Below are positions 9,201-19,188 of a DNA stretch of 64,000 nucleotides, one piece after another. A model generated the notes under the pieces. That model saw only the letters and a list, made by a program, of their open reading frames with translations, made no database searches and had not been told where the DNA came from. A program made the position numbers and the translations under genes. How positions within the stretch are numbered: position 1 is the stretch's first letter; each line of letters starts with the position of its first letter. The DNA is from PLOWO2-12-38-17 sp963709355 (GTDB lineage Bacteria > Planctomycetota > Brocadiia > Brocadiales > Brocadiaceae): contig CAVPVY010000005.1 in NCBI GenBank assembly GCA_963709355.1, positions 2,294,001 to 2,358,000 of the forward strand, written 5' to 3'.

Positions 9201-11588
9201 CTACAACATATCTTTCCCTGAAGCACACAATTTAAAAGATACAGCCAAACCATTATACAATTTACGTTCATTATAACTATATTCAATGCCTTGACTACCA
9301 ACCGCATCTTCAATCCCAACCGTAGCCTCGAATCCTTTATTTAAATAAAAATATCTACTGCCAAAATATACATCCTTATATTGATATATTATTTCATTTC
9401 CCCACTCATAAAGGGTAACCTCAAAAGTTATGCCATTACTATATTTTCTGCTGGAATAATGAGGGATATTGTGATATTCAACCGTCAGTCTCCGGTGGGG
9501 CTCTTTACCTTCAAGAAGGTAATAAACAGCACCGTTCCTTTCAAGATTCAGGTCATCCCAGAACGGAGCTATGACATTATTTGGTGCAGATACATCAGGA
9601 ATGCGACCGTTAGAACTGTAATACACATCTTGCCCAAATGTAAGATAACCGTTGGATGAGACATTAACCCAATCGTGTTTAACGCCATAAAATTCAAAAT
9701 CAAAACCAATGGGAATATGTACGTAAGTATTATCCCCTTCCAGTGCAAGTCTTACTCCATTACTAGCTGCATCGATCCATTTATAATCCACTTCGTTATA
9801 ACAATAATCAAGAAATTCTGCTACATTACCACTCACAGAACCATCTATTGTTTTTCCTCCATAAAACGCCTCTATATTTAAAGTCACAGTACCCGGGTTA
9901 ACGGGAACCCAATTTCCCGTATAAACACCATCATTAGCGCTTGTATCTGGACTAATCCCATCATCAAAAAGTGGAAAAGAACTATCGCCATTTGTAGGTC
10001 TGACAATCACTTTTCCCCCCGCAACAGAGGTACAATCCAATAGAAAAACAGACACTGTTGTATTTTTATCTATATATGAGTAAAATCCTTCACAAGGAGA
10101 TTCAATAAGCATCTTCTCATTACCACTCATACACTTAAGTGCATTATAGATATTCAGCCGGCCGCCAGATAAAACCTTATCAGACAGGGAATCAATCGGG
10201 TCAACTGTACTTATTAATAATGCCTTCACATCATACAAAGTATAATCTGGAAATTGAGACCAGATGAGCGCCGCGGCACCACTCACATGCGGGGCTGCCA
10301 TTGATGTACCGCTGTATGTATCATATTTATTATTAAGAACCGTGCTAAGAATATCATCACCCGGCGCCGCAAGGTCTACACTCGTTGCACCATAATTGGA
10401 AAACGATGCAAGGGCGTCATCATGATCAGTTGCAGAAATTGAAATGATATTACTAAGGACGTAGCTTGCTGGATAAGCTGGAAATTTATCATTATTCTCT
10501 TTTTCGTTGCCTGACGAAGCCACAAATAATATCCCCGATCTATCCAGCGCCAATATCGCATCATAAAGCGAATATGTATACTCGCCACCACCCCAGCTGT
10601 TATTTGTTACCCTTACATTCACTCCATGTTCTTCTTTCATCATGATTACATACTCTATGCACTCTATTGCATCTGAGGTAGAACCGAATCCAAATTTACT
10701 AAGGAATTTTAGCGCCATGATTCTTACATTCCAATTTACCCCTATTACTCCTATATCATTATTTCCAACCGCACCAATGATACCAGATACGTGTATGCCG
10801 TGACCATTGTCGTCGTAAGGATTGCAATCGTTATTCCTAGTGTCTATTCCATATACATCGTCTATATAACCATTTTTGTCATCATCAATACTATTACCTG
10901 CTACCTCTCCTGGATTTTTCCACATATTCGCAGATAAATCTTCGTGATTGTAATCAACCCCCGTGTCTAAAACCCCCACCACTATTTCCTTGCTTCCGGT
11001 AGTTATATCCCATGCCTCTGGCGCATCAATATCAGCATCATTCTTTCCCCCAGTTTGCCCTGTATTATGCAACCCCCACAATTCATTGAACATGGGGTCA
11101 TTGGGGTTTGAATCAATTTCTTTATTACCATAAATATGAACAACGTAATCCGGCTCCGCATATTCCACCATACTTGACTTATTTAAATCTTCTATAACCT
11201 GCTTTACAAACCTTTCCTTGTTAACAATCTCCAATATACATATACCCGTCCTCTTAAACTTCTTTTTGATTTTCACCCCCGCCTTATCGAGCAATGCATC
11301 TATATCAGATTCAGTGATATCCTTTTTAAATTTCACCAAAACCCGCTTTGATGAATACTTCTTTGTAACTTTTATGTTCTCATCCCACAGCCTTGACTCT
11401 TTTTCTGGTTCTGAACTTCTTTCATGTTTGCCACCTTTAATTTGTTCATTTACTTTATCATCGTAAGCCGGTAATTTTGAAGGAAACATTGAAGACATTA
11501 TAAAAAAGAATATTACACAACACAGAACAAACCACCCAATTAGAAACAGTTTATGTAAAAGTTTCGAAGAATGGATAAACATCCTCAT
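9201..11588 (-). CDS. Subtilisin-like serine protease (S8 family), exported
   Basis: 795 residues. An N-terminal hydrophobic segment (about 12-35) acts as signal or anchor. Residues about 80-150 resemble the propeptide of S8 proteases (RVLVKFKKDITESDIDALL). The catalytic domain at about 165-490 shows the triad: Asp208 in VGVLDTGVDY, His263 in NGHGIHVSG and Ser429 in GTSMAAPHVSG, with the oxyanion Asn in NNSWGGG. The rest is a beta-rich C-terminal region, possibly for substrate or surface binding. The His motif reads HGIHV rather than the usual HGTHV, a tolerated change. It lies downstream of the sigma54 activator gene. Likely role: extracytoplasmic protein degradation or processing. Confidence 0.9.
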   Translation of the reverse strand: MRMFIHSSKLLHKLFLIGWFVLCCVIFFFIMSSMFPSKLPAYDDKVNEQIKGGKHERSSEPEKESRLWDENIKVTKKYSSKRVLVKFKKDITESDIDALLDKAGVKIKKKFKRTGICILEIVNKERFVKQVIEDLNKSSMVEYAEPDYVVHIYGNKEIDSNPNDPMFNELWGLHNTGQTGGKNDADIDAPEAWDITTGSKEIVVGVLDTGVDYNHEDLSANMWKNPGEVAGNSIDDDKNGYIDDVYGIDTRNNDCNPYDDNGHGIHVSGIIGAVGNNDIGVIGVNWNVRIMALKFLSKFGFGSTSDAIECIEYVIMMKEEHGVNVRVTNNSWGGGEYTYSLYDAILALDRSGILFVASSGNEKENNDKFPAYPASYVLSNIISISATDHDDALASFSNYGATSVDLAAPGDDILSTVLNNKYDTYSGTSMAAPHVSGAAALIWSQFPDYTLYDVKALLISTVDPIDSLSDKVLSGGRLNIYNALKCMSGNEKMLIESPCEGFYSYIDKNTTVSVFLLDCTSVAGGKVIVRPTNGDSSFPLFDDGISPDTSANDGVYTGNWVPVNPGTVTLNIEAFYGGKTIDGSVSGNVAEFLDYCYNEVDYKWIDAASNGVRLALEGDNTYVHIPIGFDFEFYGVKHDWVNVSSNGYLTFGQDVYYSSNGRIPDVSAPNNVIAPFWDDLNLERNGAVYYLLEGKEPHRRLTVEYHNIPHYSSRKYSNGITFEVTLYEWGNEIIYQYKDVYFGSRYFYLNKGFEATVGIEDAVGSQGIEYSYNERKLYNGLAVSFKLCASGKDML

Positions 11589-11669
11589 AAATATCTCCTA
11601 CAAGTTATAGAAATTATCTTTACTGTTTATCCGCAAGTCCCCTCTGACCAGAAATCTATTCGAATTATA

Positions 11670-13613
11670 TTATTCAAACTGAATCTTATAAGCATCTATC
11701 TTTTCGTATAAGACCTTCCTGCTGAGGCCTAATAATTCAGCCGCTTTAGACTTATTACCCTTTGTAGTTTTCAACGCATCAATTAGCATCTCTATCTCTA
11801 ACTGTTTCTGCGCCTCATAAAAGTTTCCAGAAGTCTTATATTTCTGCACTTGTAAGACGGATTTATTGTATATCTCAGGCGGCAGCATTTCTATTCCAAT
11901 CGCACTGTCATCATGCGCGAGGGTAACAATCCTTTCGATAACATTTTTTAACTCTCTCACGTTACCTGGCCAATTATAATTAACAAGAAATGTCATTGCC
12001 TCAGCAGTAAATCCACTTATCCTCTTACCTACATCTGCGCAACTCAATGTCAGAAAATGTTCAATTAACAAAGAGATATCTTCTTTGCGTTCACGCAAGG
12101 GTGGAATATGGATAGGCACTACATTCAATCTGTAAAACAAATCTTCACGAAATCCTCCATTACTGATTGCAGTTTTCAAATCCTTATTGGTTGCGGCAAG
12201 CACGCGCACATTAACTTTAATCACCTTCGTACCGCCCACACGCTGGAACTCCTTCTCTTGCAAAACACGAAGTAGTTTAGCCTGCGTATGTGGATTCATA
12301 TCTCCGATTTCATCCAGAAAAACAGTGCCATTATTTGCCACCTCAAAAAGTCCCTGCCTGGTTTCAGTTGCTCCTGTAAAAGAACCCTTTTCATGCCCAA
12401 AGAGTTCGCTCTCAAGCAGGTCCTTTGGAATAGCGGCGCAGTTTAAAACTACAAAAGGCTGACCTGCCCTTTGACTGTTATAATGAATTGCCTTGGCAAT
12501 CAATTCCTTTCCTGAACCGCTTTCGCCGGTAACAAGAACACTATAAGGGGCGTTACTTACTTTCCTCACCAATTCCAATATTTCCTTTAACTTCGAGCTA
12601 TTGCCAATAATACTACCGAAAGAAGATTGCACCTTTTGCTGTCTCTTCAGGTTTCTATTCTCAGATTCTACACGTTCCTTTGTCTTTTTCAGGTCATCAA
12701 GCAATTCTGCATTATAAATTAACAACGCCACCTGCGATGCAATACCCGTAAAAAGGTCTAAATCTGCCTCGGAAAATTCATAATCTTTACTTTTGCTTTC
12801 GATCTGTAATATACCTATTGTCTTCTGAGGACATATCAAGGGGGCGCACAAGATAGAACGAGCGCCAATTATTTTTATACTGGTACTAACCCTTGAGTCC
12901 ATGTGTGTATCCATAATTAGCAACGCTTTCTGCTCTTTTATCGCACGCTGGGCAAGTGTCTGACTCAAGATGTTACTTCCTTCAGGCAAAGAAGCATCTT
13001 TTGTTTGAAGGGTTCTTATTGACAGTAGTGTCTCTTCTGAATCCTGTGAGGCGACAAAACATCGCCCTGCGTACGGGAAAACTGCAAATATTATTTGAAT
13101 AATTTCATTTAGTAGAACATCAATATCAAAAATATCGCTGATAGCCTTTGTTATATCATGAAAAATTGTTAGTCTTCTTTGTAACTGTTCTAATTCGGCC
13201 TTATTAACAGCCTCGTGGAAGGGTGTTTCTTCTTTCTTTCCACTTTTTAATTGATCTCTTGTTGCCCTTATTATTTGTGTAAATTCGCTAACATTGCTTT
13301 CTGCGATTGATGTGGTGTTGCGCGGTTCGGTCTCCCTGAAGATCAGTGTATTGGAGCCAATACAAACTTTGTTGCCATTACTCAAAGGACGAGAAGAGAT
13401 TATTAGTTCATTATCAATAAATATGCCGTTCAGGCTACCCAAGTCTTCAATTAAATACCCAGTATCTGATTTACAAATTCTTGCATGATGTCGTGAAACC
13501 TCAGGGTCGTCAAGTTTAATATCGGTGGTAGAAGCCCGGCCTATAATGGTAACGTCTTTTAAGGAATGGCTTTTCTGTTGCCCTGGAGTGGTTATGTCTA
13601 TTAATTCAGCCAT
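11670..13613 (-). CDS. Sigma54-dependent transcriptional activator with FHA and GAF domains
   Basis: 647 residues in an ordered architecture. An FHA domain (about 20-95; GRASTTDIKL, SRHHARI, LGSLNGIFID) binds phosphothreonine peptides. A GAF-type sensor spans about 150-305. The AAA+ domain (about 335-565) has Walker A GESGSGKE at 363, the sigma54 contact GSFTGA at 410 and Walker B VFLDEIGD near 431. A Fis-type helix-turn-helix follows at about 610-640 (GNKSKAAELLGLSRKVLYEKI). It should activate RNA polymerase-sigma54 promoters in response to a phosphorylation signal; no response-regulator receiver domain is present. It lies between rseP and the subtilase gene. Target genes are unknown. Confidence 0.93.
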   Translation of the reverse strand: MAELIDITTPGQQKSHSLKDVTIIGRASTTDIKLDDPEVSRHHARICKSDTGYLIEDLGSLNGIFIDNELIISSRPLSNGNKVCIGSNTLIFRETEPRNTTSIAESNVSEFTQIIRATRDQLKSGKKEETPFHEAVNKAELEQLQRRLTIFHDITKAISDIFDIDVLLNEIIQIIFAVFPYAGRCFVASQDSEETLLSIRTLQTKDASLPEGSNILSQTLAQRAIKEQKALLIMDTHMDSRVSTSIKIIGARSILCAPLICPQKTIGILQIESKSKDYEFSEADLDLFTGIASQVALLIYNAELLDDLKKTKERVESENRNLKRQQKVQSSFGSIIGNSSKLKEILELVRKVSNAPYSVLVTGESGSGKELIAKAIHYNSQRAGQPFVVLNCAAIPKDLLESELFGHEKGSFTGATETRQGLFEVANNGTVFLDEIGDMNPHTQAKLLRVLQEKEFQRVGGTKVIKVNVRVLAATNKDLKTAISNGGFREDLFYRLNVVPIHIPPLRERKEDISLLIEHFLTLSCADVGKRISGFTAEAMTFLVNYNWPGNVRELKNVIERIVTLAHDDSAIGIEMLPPEIYNKSVLQVQKYKTSGNFYEAQKQLEIEMLIDALKTTKGNKSKAAELLGLSRKVLYEKIDAYKIQFE

Positions 13614-13641
13614 AAATTTGGGCAGAGTTTCTTGGGGTTAT

Positions 13642-15453
13642 TTAAAGTGTTAACAGCCGCATTATATCATTTCGTGTGGCATATATAACAAGGGTAATAA
13701 TAAGCCCGAAACCAATATATTGCGCTATGGATAATGTCCTTTGACTTACAGGAGAACCCTTTATTTTTTCAATTGCCAAAAACAACAAATGCCCGCCGTC
13801 CAGCACTGGGATAGGCAAAATATTTAGTAGCGCAAGCTGCAAGCTTAATATGCCTAAAAAATATACCAGTTTACCAACGCCGACTTTTGCCGATTCATAA
13901 GATGCTTGTGCAATCAGGATAACTCCACCTACATTTTTTGTAGAAAGCCTCTGAGAAACAAAACCCTTTATTGTCAGATATAATCGCTGGACATTAATAA
14001 TGGCTTTTTGTGTGCCTATAACACACGAACCTATCAGACCATATTTTTTGACTACAGTTTTTTCTTTAAATTTTATACCAATACGACCAGCAGCATTTTT
14101 TTCATCCTTTTTTGATTCAATAGTTGAAACGAAACGTTCATTTCCGCGTACCCATTCAATGGTCATCAGTTTTCCATAACTCATAGTCACTATTTGCAAG
14201 AGATTATTCCAATCTTTTAGTTCCTTTTCATTTAAAGAAACAATCCTGTCTCCAGGCATTAATCCAATCTTTTCTGCAGGAAATCCTTCTACCAAAGAAT
14301 CTACCTTAAGTCCATAAAAAGGCGTGAGTCCACCCAGGAATTCTTCCTTTGCCTTTGTATCCGTAAGAGAGACGTCGATTAGAGTAAATGTATTACCTCT
14401 TTTAACACTGATGATGCAATTTTCATCTTCAGACCCAATAATTAAATTCTTTATACTTGTAAAACCAGTAACAGGCTTAGAATTAACCTCTATAATCTCG
14501 TCGCCCTTGGTTAATCCGGCTTTACTTGCAAGGCTGTTGTTCTTCACACCATCCAATGTAGCAGTTGCACAAGAAATTCCAAGCATCCAGCGAGTTGCCT
14601 TAGAAGGTGTTGCCTTTAGCTCTATTTCTTTATTATCCCTTAACACAGTAATTAACATTTCTTTTCCAGCGCTTGATACCTCTATCTCCCGGAATTCGTC
14701 CTCTGTAGAAATACGGTTACCATTTACAGCAACCACAACATCCTCCACCTGAATACCCGATTTGCTTGCGGGTGAATCATTGTTTTCAAATGCAAATATC
14801 TTGTCAATCTCCAAACTGGCAGCAGGCATAATTCCCATACGCTGAATACCATGTTCATCATCGTATTTAGGGATAACATTTACATTAAAAACATTATTAC
14901 CGCGCTCTACTTTCAGATCTATACCTTTGGCTGAATCACTCAAAGCAACAACGGTAAAGAGATCTTCAAAGTCAATATCTTTATTGCCATCAGCCTCTAT
15001 TATCTTGTCTCCCTTTTGAATACCTGCTTCCCAGGCTGGACTACCAGGCATAACTTGCCCAACTTCTGAAGTAATAAAAGGCACGCCTATTTGAAATGCA
15101 ACAATAAATGCGATAAATGCTAAAACAGCGTTTAATGCAACACCTGCTATTATTACACAGGCGCGTTGTCCGACACTTTTTGATGCATATTCCCATTTGG
15201 CGCCCATTTTTTCTTCTTCAGGACTCTCACCTGCCAGCTTAACATAACCTCCTAATGGGACTAAAGAAAGACGATATTCTGTTTCTCCCCATTTCTTTTT
15301 AAATATAGCAGGCCCAAAGCCAAGTGAAAATGCCAGCACCTTAACACCTATTTTCTTTGCCATAAGAAAGTGACCTAACTCATGGATAAAAATAAGCAGT
15401 CCTATACCAATAATTACAAGAATAACATTCGTTGAAATATTCATGAAAGGCAT
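13642..15453 (-). CDS. rseP: Site-2 intramembrane metalloprotease RseP with extra PDZ domains
   Basis: Cleaves membrane-spanning anti-sigma factors or signal peptides within the bilayer. The zinc site is HELGH at residues 24-28 in the first helix; the second metal motif LNILPIPVLDGGH lies near residue 545. At 603 residues it is longer than the E. coli protein (about 450). Between the catalytic halves I can see four PDZ-like units, each with an A-x-x-x-GI/L-x-x-GD-x-I pattern (AWEAGIQKGDKIIEAD, ASKSGIQVEDVVVAVN, ASKAGLTKGDEIIEVN, AEKIGLMPGDRIVSLN); E. coli RseP has two. Its 5' end overlaps dxr by 13 bases, so the genes are translationally close. Confidence 0.95.
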   Translation of the reverse strand: MPFMNISTNVILVIIGIGLLIFIHELGHFLMAKKIGVKVLAFSLGFGPAIFKKKWGETEYRLSLVPLGGYVKLAGESPEEEKMGAKWEYASKSVGQRACVIIAGVALNAVLAFIAFIVAFQIGVPFITSEVGQVMPGSPAWEAGIQKGDKIIEADGNKDIDFEDLFTVVALSDSAKGIDLKVERGNNVFNVNVIPKYDDEHGIQRMGIMPAASLEIDKIFAFENNDSPASKSGIQVEDVVVAVNGNRISTEDEFREIEVSSAGKEMLITVLRDNKEIELKATPSKATRWMLGISCATATLDGVKNNSLASKAGLTKGDEIIEVNSKPVTGFTSIKNLIIGSEDENCIISVKRGNTFTLIDVSLTDTKAKEEFLGGLTPFYGLKVDSLVEGFPAEKIGLMPGDRIVSLNEKELKDWNNLLQIVTMSYGKLMTIEWVRGNERFVSTIESKKDEKNAAGRIGIKFKEKTVVKKYGLIGSCVIGTQKAIINVQRLYLTIKGFVSQRLSTKNVGGVILIAQASYESAKVGVGKLVYFLGILSLQLALLNILPIPVLDGGHLLFLAIEKIKGSPVSQRTLSIAQYIGFGLIITLVIYATRNDIMRLLTL

Positions 15454-16583
15454 TTTTTAATCTCCTGTCTTGCCCAGTTATCTGCCATCAGAACATCATC
15501 CAGGCAAGGATTTTTTATAAAACGATGATTATTTATCACCTTCTCCACATACGATGTAATTTCAGTAAATTTAATTCTACCGTCAAGAAATGCCTGAGCA
15601 GCTACTTCATTGGCTGCATTAAGCGTAACTCCAATCGTACCGCCTTCTTTCACAGCAAGATAGCCAAGCTTCAGGGCAGGAAACTTTTCCATATCAGGCT
15701 TTTTGAACGTAAGACTTCCTATCTTCGATAAGTCAAAATGTTGAACGCTAAGGCACTTTCTTTCCGGGTAAGTTAAAGCGTACTGGATAGGCACTTTCAT
15801 ATCAGGCATACCCATTTGTGCAATAACAGACCCATCGCAGAATTCCACCATAGAGTGTATAATTGATTGTGGATGTATTACAACATCAATTTGATCAACG
15901 CTTAAATTGAACAACCATTTAGCCTCAATAATCTCAAGCGCTTTATTCATCAGTGTAGCGGAATCTATTGTTATCTTCTGCCCCATCCGCCATGTCGGGT
16001 GTTTTAACGCCTGTGCTGAAGTTACACCAGAAAGCCTATCTATCGGATAGTCGTAAAAAGGCCCACCCGAGGCCGTAATTATAACCCGTTTAATCTCACT
16101 CAGTTTACCTGATTGAAGCGATTGGAATATGGCGCTATGTTCGCTATCAACAGGTAGAATCTGATTTTTCTTTGCCAGCGACATAACAATGTGTCCGGCC
16201 ATAACAAGCGATTCTTTGTTGGCTAGTGCAAGGGTCTTTCCCTGTTCCAATGTTGTAATTGCAGCAGGCAAACCGACAGCGCCAACTACTGCTGATAGCA
16301 CTATATCTACTTCTCTGTTTAAGACAATTTCTCTAAGACAATTGTTTCCTGTAAAAATCTTTAGTTGATTATCAGAAAAGCGATTTTTTATTCTTTCAGC
16401 CAATTGAATATCATTCAAAGCAACATAAGCAGGCTTGAATTCTTCAATCTGGCTGGCTAGCAACTCCCACTGAGAATTTGAAGAAAGGCCCACTACCCGA
16501 AACTCATTTTTCAAATTTCGGGCAACCTCAAGCGTATTCCTGCCTATAGAGCCTGTAGAACCTAAAACAACTATGTTCTTCAT
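15441..16583 (-). CDS. dxr: 1-deoxy-D-xylulose 5-phosphate reductoisomerase
   Basis: Second enzyme of the MEP isoprenoid pathway: converts DXP to MEP with NADPH. The 380 residues begin with the nucleotide-binding GSTGSIGRNTLEV and contain ANKESLVMAG, the metal-binding PVDSEHSAIFQ, TASGGPF and HPTWRMGQKITIDSATLMNKALE. Length is normal. It is flanked by ispG (9 bases upstream) and rseP (13-base overlap), a common bacterial grouping. The pathway supplies C5 units for hopanoids, whose cyclase is also in this window at 48-50 kb. Confidence 0.97.
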   Translation of the reverse strand: MKNIVVLGSTGSIGRNTLEVARNLKNEFRVVGLSSNSQWELLASQIEEFKPAYVALNDIQLAERIKNRFSDNQLKIFTGNNCLREIVLNREVDIVLSAVVGAVGLPAAITTLEQGKTLALANKESLVMAGHIVMSLAKKNQILPVDSEHSAIFQSLQSGKLSEIKRVIITASGGPFYDYPIDRLSGVTSAQALKHPTWRMGQKITIDSATLMNKALEIIEAKWLFNLSVDQIDVVIHPQSIIHSMVEFCDGSVIAQMGMPDMKVPIQYALTYPERKCLSVQHFDLSKIGSLTFKKPDMEKFPALKLGYLAVKEGGTIGVTLNAANEVAAQAFLDGRIKFTEITSYVEKVINNHRFIKNPCLDDVLMADNWARQEIKKCLS

Positions 16584-16592
16584 TATTATACT

Positions 16593-17654
16593 TCAACACA
16601 TGTGGGCAACTTCTTCTAAAAGTTCATCTACCATGCGGTCTTCCGGTATTTTTCGTACCTTTTCTCCTTTTTTGAAAAGAAAACCAAAGCCCTTGCCACC
16701 CGCAATACCAATATCCACTTCACGCGCCTCTCCTGGACCATTCACTACACATCCCATTATTGCTATTTGCAAATGTTTTTTATCGTTTGGTAAACGCCGT
16801 CTAACTTGTTCTACTATATTTATAAGGTCAATCTCACACCGACCGCATGTTGGGCAGGAGATAAGCTCTGTCCTATCACGCTTGTATAAACCCAGTGCCT
16901 CTAAAATATCATAACCAGCCTCAACCTCAAGTTCCGATGCGCCTGTATAAGAAACCCTAAGGGTATCGCCTATACCTTCAGAAAGTAAAGCGCCTATACC
17001 TACAGCAGATTTAATCGTTGCCAGGCTGGGAGGTCCCGCGGCTGTAACACCTAAATGCAAAGGGTAATCACATTGTTTCGCTATCGCCCTATAAGCAGAA
17101 AGAGTAGAAGGAACATCCGATGCCTTGAGCGATAACACAATGTCCTTGAATCCCAGAGATTCAAAGTGTTCGCAATATTTCAGGACTGTTTTAACCATAA
17201 GCGTTGTTAAGTCTTCATGTTCATCCTCTTCGCTGCCACGTACTGAACCGGAATTAACACCAATACGAATAGGAATGCCCTTGTCTTTTGCAACCTTTAT
17301 TACCTCTTCGAGTTTCTTCTTATCTTTCATATTCCCAGGATTAATCCTGATTTTATCAACACCCTGCGCAATGGCTTCCAGCGCCAGATGATGTCCAAAA
17401 TGTATATCTGCAACAAGAGGGATATTAATCTGCCTTTTAATAGCACCCAGACACTTCGCAGAGACAACTGTAGGCACTGCCACACGTATTATATTACACC
17501 CAATAGCCTCCAGTTCCTTAATCTGCCTTACCGTGGCATCAATATCCTCAGTATGGGTCTTGGTCATAGTCTGTATGGAAACTGGGTTATCCCCGCCAAT
17601 CAGCACCCCGCCCGCATTTACCACCTTTGTTTTGCGACGTTTGAACATGGTCAT
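16593..17654 (-). CDS. ispG: 4-hydroxy-3-methylbut-2-enyl diphosphate synthase (flavodoxin/ferredoxin)
   Basis: Sixth step of the MEP pathway: reductive conversion of MEcPP to HMBPP on a 4Fe-4S cluster. The 353 residues include the TIM-barrel start (VQTMTKT-like SIQTMTKTHTEDI) and the cluster cysteines in SCPTCGRCEIDL and IMGCVVNGPGEA near the C-terminus. The length matches the short bacterial form. It is first in the ispG-dxr-rseP run. ATGs at 17654 and 17648 are both possible starts. Confidence 0.97.
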   Translation of the reverse strand: MTMFKRRKTKVVNAGGVLIGGDNPVSIQTMTKTHTEDIDATVRQIKELEAIGCNIIRVAVPTVVSAKCLGAIKRQINIPLVADIHFGHHLALEAIAQGVDKIRINPGNMKDKKKLEEVIKVAKDKGIPIRIGVNSGSVRGSEEDEHEDLTTLMVKTVLKYCEHFESLGFKDIVLSLKASDVPSTLSAYRAIAKQCDYPLHLGVTAAGPPSLATIKSAVGIGALLSEGIGDTLRVSYTGASELEVEAGYDILEALGLYKRDRTELISCPTCGRCEIDLINIVEQVRRRLPNDKKHLQIAIMGCVVNGPGEAREVDIGIAGGKGFGFLFKKGEKVRKIPEDRMVDELLEEVAHMC

Positions 17655-17776
17655 ATAAATTATTAACCAAAAATTTGAAATTAATTACTGCATTTCAATA
17701 AATCCGCTTCTTTACTCTCGTTCCCAAGCTCGGTAGCAAGTTTCGACCGTAAAGGGCAGCTATCAATGGTTTAGCA

Positions 17777-17800
17777 GAGACAAGTTTTAAAACATGTCTC
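17777..17800. repeat. 24-base near-perfect palindrome
   Basis: GAGACAAGTTTT followed by AAAACATGTCTC: inverted halves with no loop and one mismatch, in the gap between ispG and the MOSC remnant. It could be an operator, a small cruciform or a terminator-like element. No gene start adjoins it closely enough to assign a role. Confidence 0.4.
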
Positions 17801-17904
17801 TTTGAAATTCATTAACATTTATAATGTAGGAACGTATTGTAATTAGTCTTTACAAGACCTTACACAATCAAAATATTCTTTGGTTAAACATAACTCAAAT
17901 TATA

Positions 17905-18263
17905 TTAGTAATTTATTAACTTTGTCAAATGCAAACTTAGTAAATGAAATTTAGCTTCAAGCTCAAAAATTGTAAGATTCTCTGCAAATGCGCCATACGG
18001 CAGCTTGATGTGAGTTCTCTCGTTATGCCAGACTGGAGAATGCGATGCTGCATATGCAAGGACTGCCTTATCAGGTCCACCCTGATACTTAAGATTCGCC
18101 TGACCATTGACTGAAAGGTTGGTTTTTCCTACCCATACCTGTCCCCCACAGGTTCCTTGAAAAATCCAGTGGTACATATTCGCCACATCAAATTAGGAGT
18201 AGTTTCAACCTTGAAAGTTCTCGGTTTACCAACCTGAATTGAAACAATGTAAGGGATACTCAT
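17905..18263 (-). pseudogene. MOSC-domain protein remnant (YiiM-like)
   Basis: The ATG at 18263 opens a frame reading MSIPYIVSIQVGKPRTF, which stops early. The downstream frame (from about 18186) gives VWVGKTNLSVNGQANL, YQGGPDKAVLAYAASH and LPYGAFAENLTI, the conserved core of MOSC molybdenum-cofactor-binding proteins of the YiiM type. The two frames join if one G is added to the G-run near 18149. After GAFAENLTI the similarity ends and the frame stops, so the C-terminal half (YiiM is about 220 residues) is missing. Truncation plus frameshift argue for a decayed gene. Intact MOSC proteins deliver or bind Moco and reduce N-hydroxylated bases. Confidence 0.75.
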
Positions 18264-18328
18264 TCTTTATCACCAAACTACCACAAAGAATATTATTATT
18301 TATAAGCATAAAACACATTCTTTCAGCC

Positions 18329-18368
18329 AAAAAAAATTCCAGCGAGTTTTGAAGCCCGCTGGAATTTT
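18329..18368 (-). terminator. Intrinsic terminator after the cupredoxin-like gene
   Basis: On the minus strand a 12-bp perfect stem (AAAATTCCAGCG pairing with CGCTGGAATTTT, 12-base loop) runs directly into a T-tract (A-run 18329-18336 on the plus strand). It lies about 50 bases after the stop codon at 18417 and closes the leftward NXR region. Confidence 0.85.
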
Positions 18369-18416
18369 ATGTAAAGGGCATATTGAAAAATAAATATGCC
18401 CATAAGGAGCACCAAA

Positions 18417-19145
18417 TTATCTCCTTCTCTTTAATTCAAAATTCGCAGTCGCTGCACTACCTGGTTCTACTGTAACATCCTGAGATAATTCTTTAAGTTT
18501 TTCGTGCCAGGTCTTAACAACGTATTTCCCAGGAGGCACACCTTCAATGTTGTAGTTTCCATCTTTATCAGTAACAGCAAAATATGGATTCTCAAAGACA
18601 ACCACATATCCTGCCATTTCAGCATGAACGTTGCAAAGAAGAGGTGTTTCGCCTACAACATCAAAAAGCACTTCTTTAACAACACCCGTTGGATATGTTC
18701 CCAAATTAAATTGTAAGGCTGCAGTAGGAGGAGAAAACACATTATGGCGAACCGCATCACTATTAGGAAAGTCTGCTGTTGTACCCTTCTGCATGGCTAC
18801 GACACGAGGCACATAGGTTAGATTGAGCTGGTCAATAACCGCATGCTCAGTAGGAGGGGGATACTTATTATCGTCAACTTTTTCAATGAACACAATAGCA
18901 TCTCCATTATTCCTCATTTTCTGGCAGGTCACAACGCCCGTAATAGAACCAGCATTGTCCAGCTTTGGCACATTCTTAACCGCCTTTTTTAACTTCTGTT
19001 GTGCTTCTTCTAGTTTCTTCTGAGCTTCTGCCACTTCTTCAGCGGATAAAGCCTTCTTCTCTTCCGTCTGCCCCCAGCTTAATGAGTTATAAGAAAATAC
19101 CAATAACGATGCTGCTAAAACACCAGAAATTAAATTTTTTTTCAT
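18417..19145 (-). CDS. Secreted cupredoxin-like / carboxypeptidase-regulatory-like protein
   Basis: 242 residues. A signal peptide (about 1-25) is followed by an Ala/Lys/Glu-rich helical stretch (35-60) and a cupredoxin-like beta fold carrying a plausible type-1 copper site: His in VRHNVFSPP, then LCNVHAEM, giving Cys, His(+3) and Met(+6). The C-terminal region (FAVTDKDGNYNIEGVPPGKY) resembles a carboxypeptidase-regulatory-like beta sandwich. It is paralogous to the genes at 36239 and 62261. It lies just downstream of nxrA but behind a strong terminator hairpin, so it is either expressed by read-through or has its own promoter. Likely role (inference): periplasmic electron carrier near NXR. 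Confidence 0.8.
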   Translation of the reverse strand: MKKNLISGVLAASLLVFSYNSLSWGQTEEKKALSAEEVAEAQKKLEEAQQKLKKAVKNVPKLDNAGSITGVVTCQKMRNNGDAIVFIEKVDDNKYPPPTEHAVIDQLNLTYVPRVVAMQKGTTADFPNSDAVRHNVFSPPTAALQFNLGTYPTGVVKEVLFDVVGETPLLCNVHAEMAGYVVVFENPYFAVTDKDGNYNIEGVPPGKYVVKTWHEKLKELSQDVTVEPGSAATANFELKRRR

Positions 19146-19188
19146 AACGTATTCATTCCTCCATCCTAATAAAAACCATAAAAATCAT

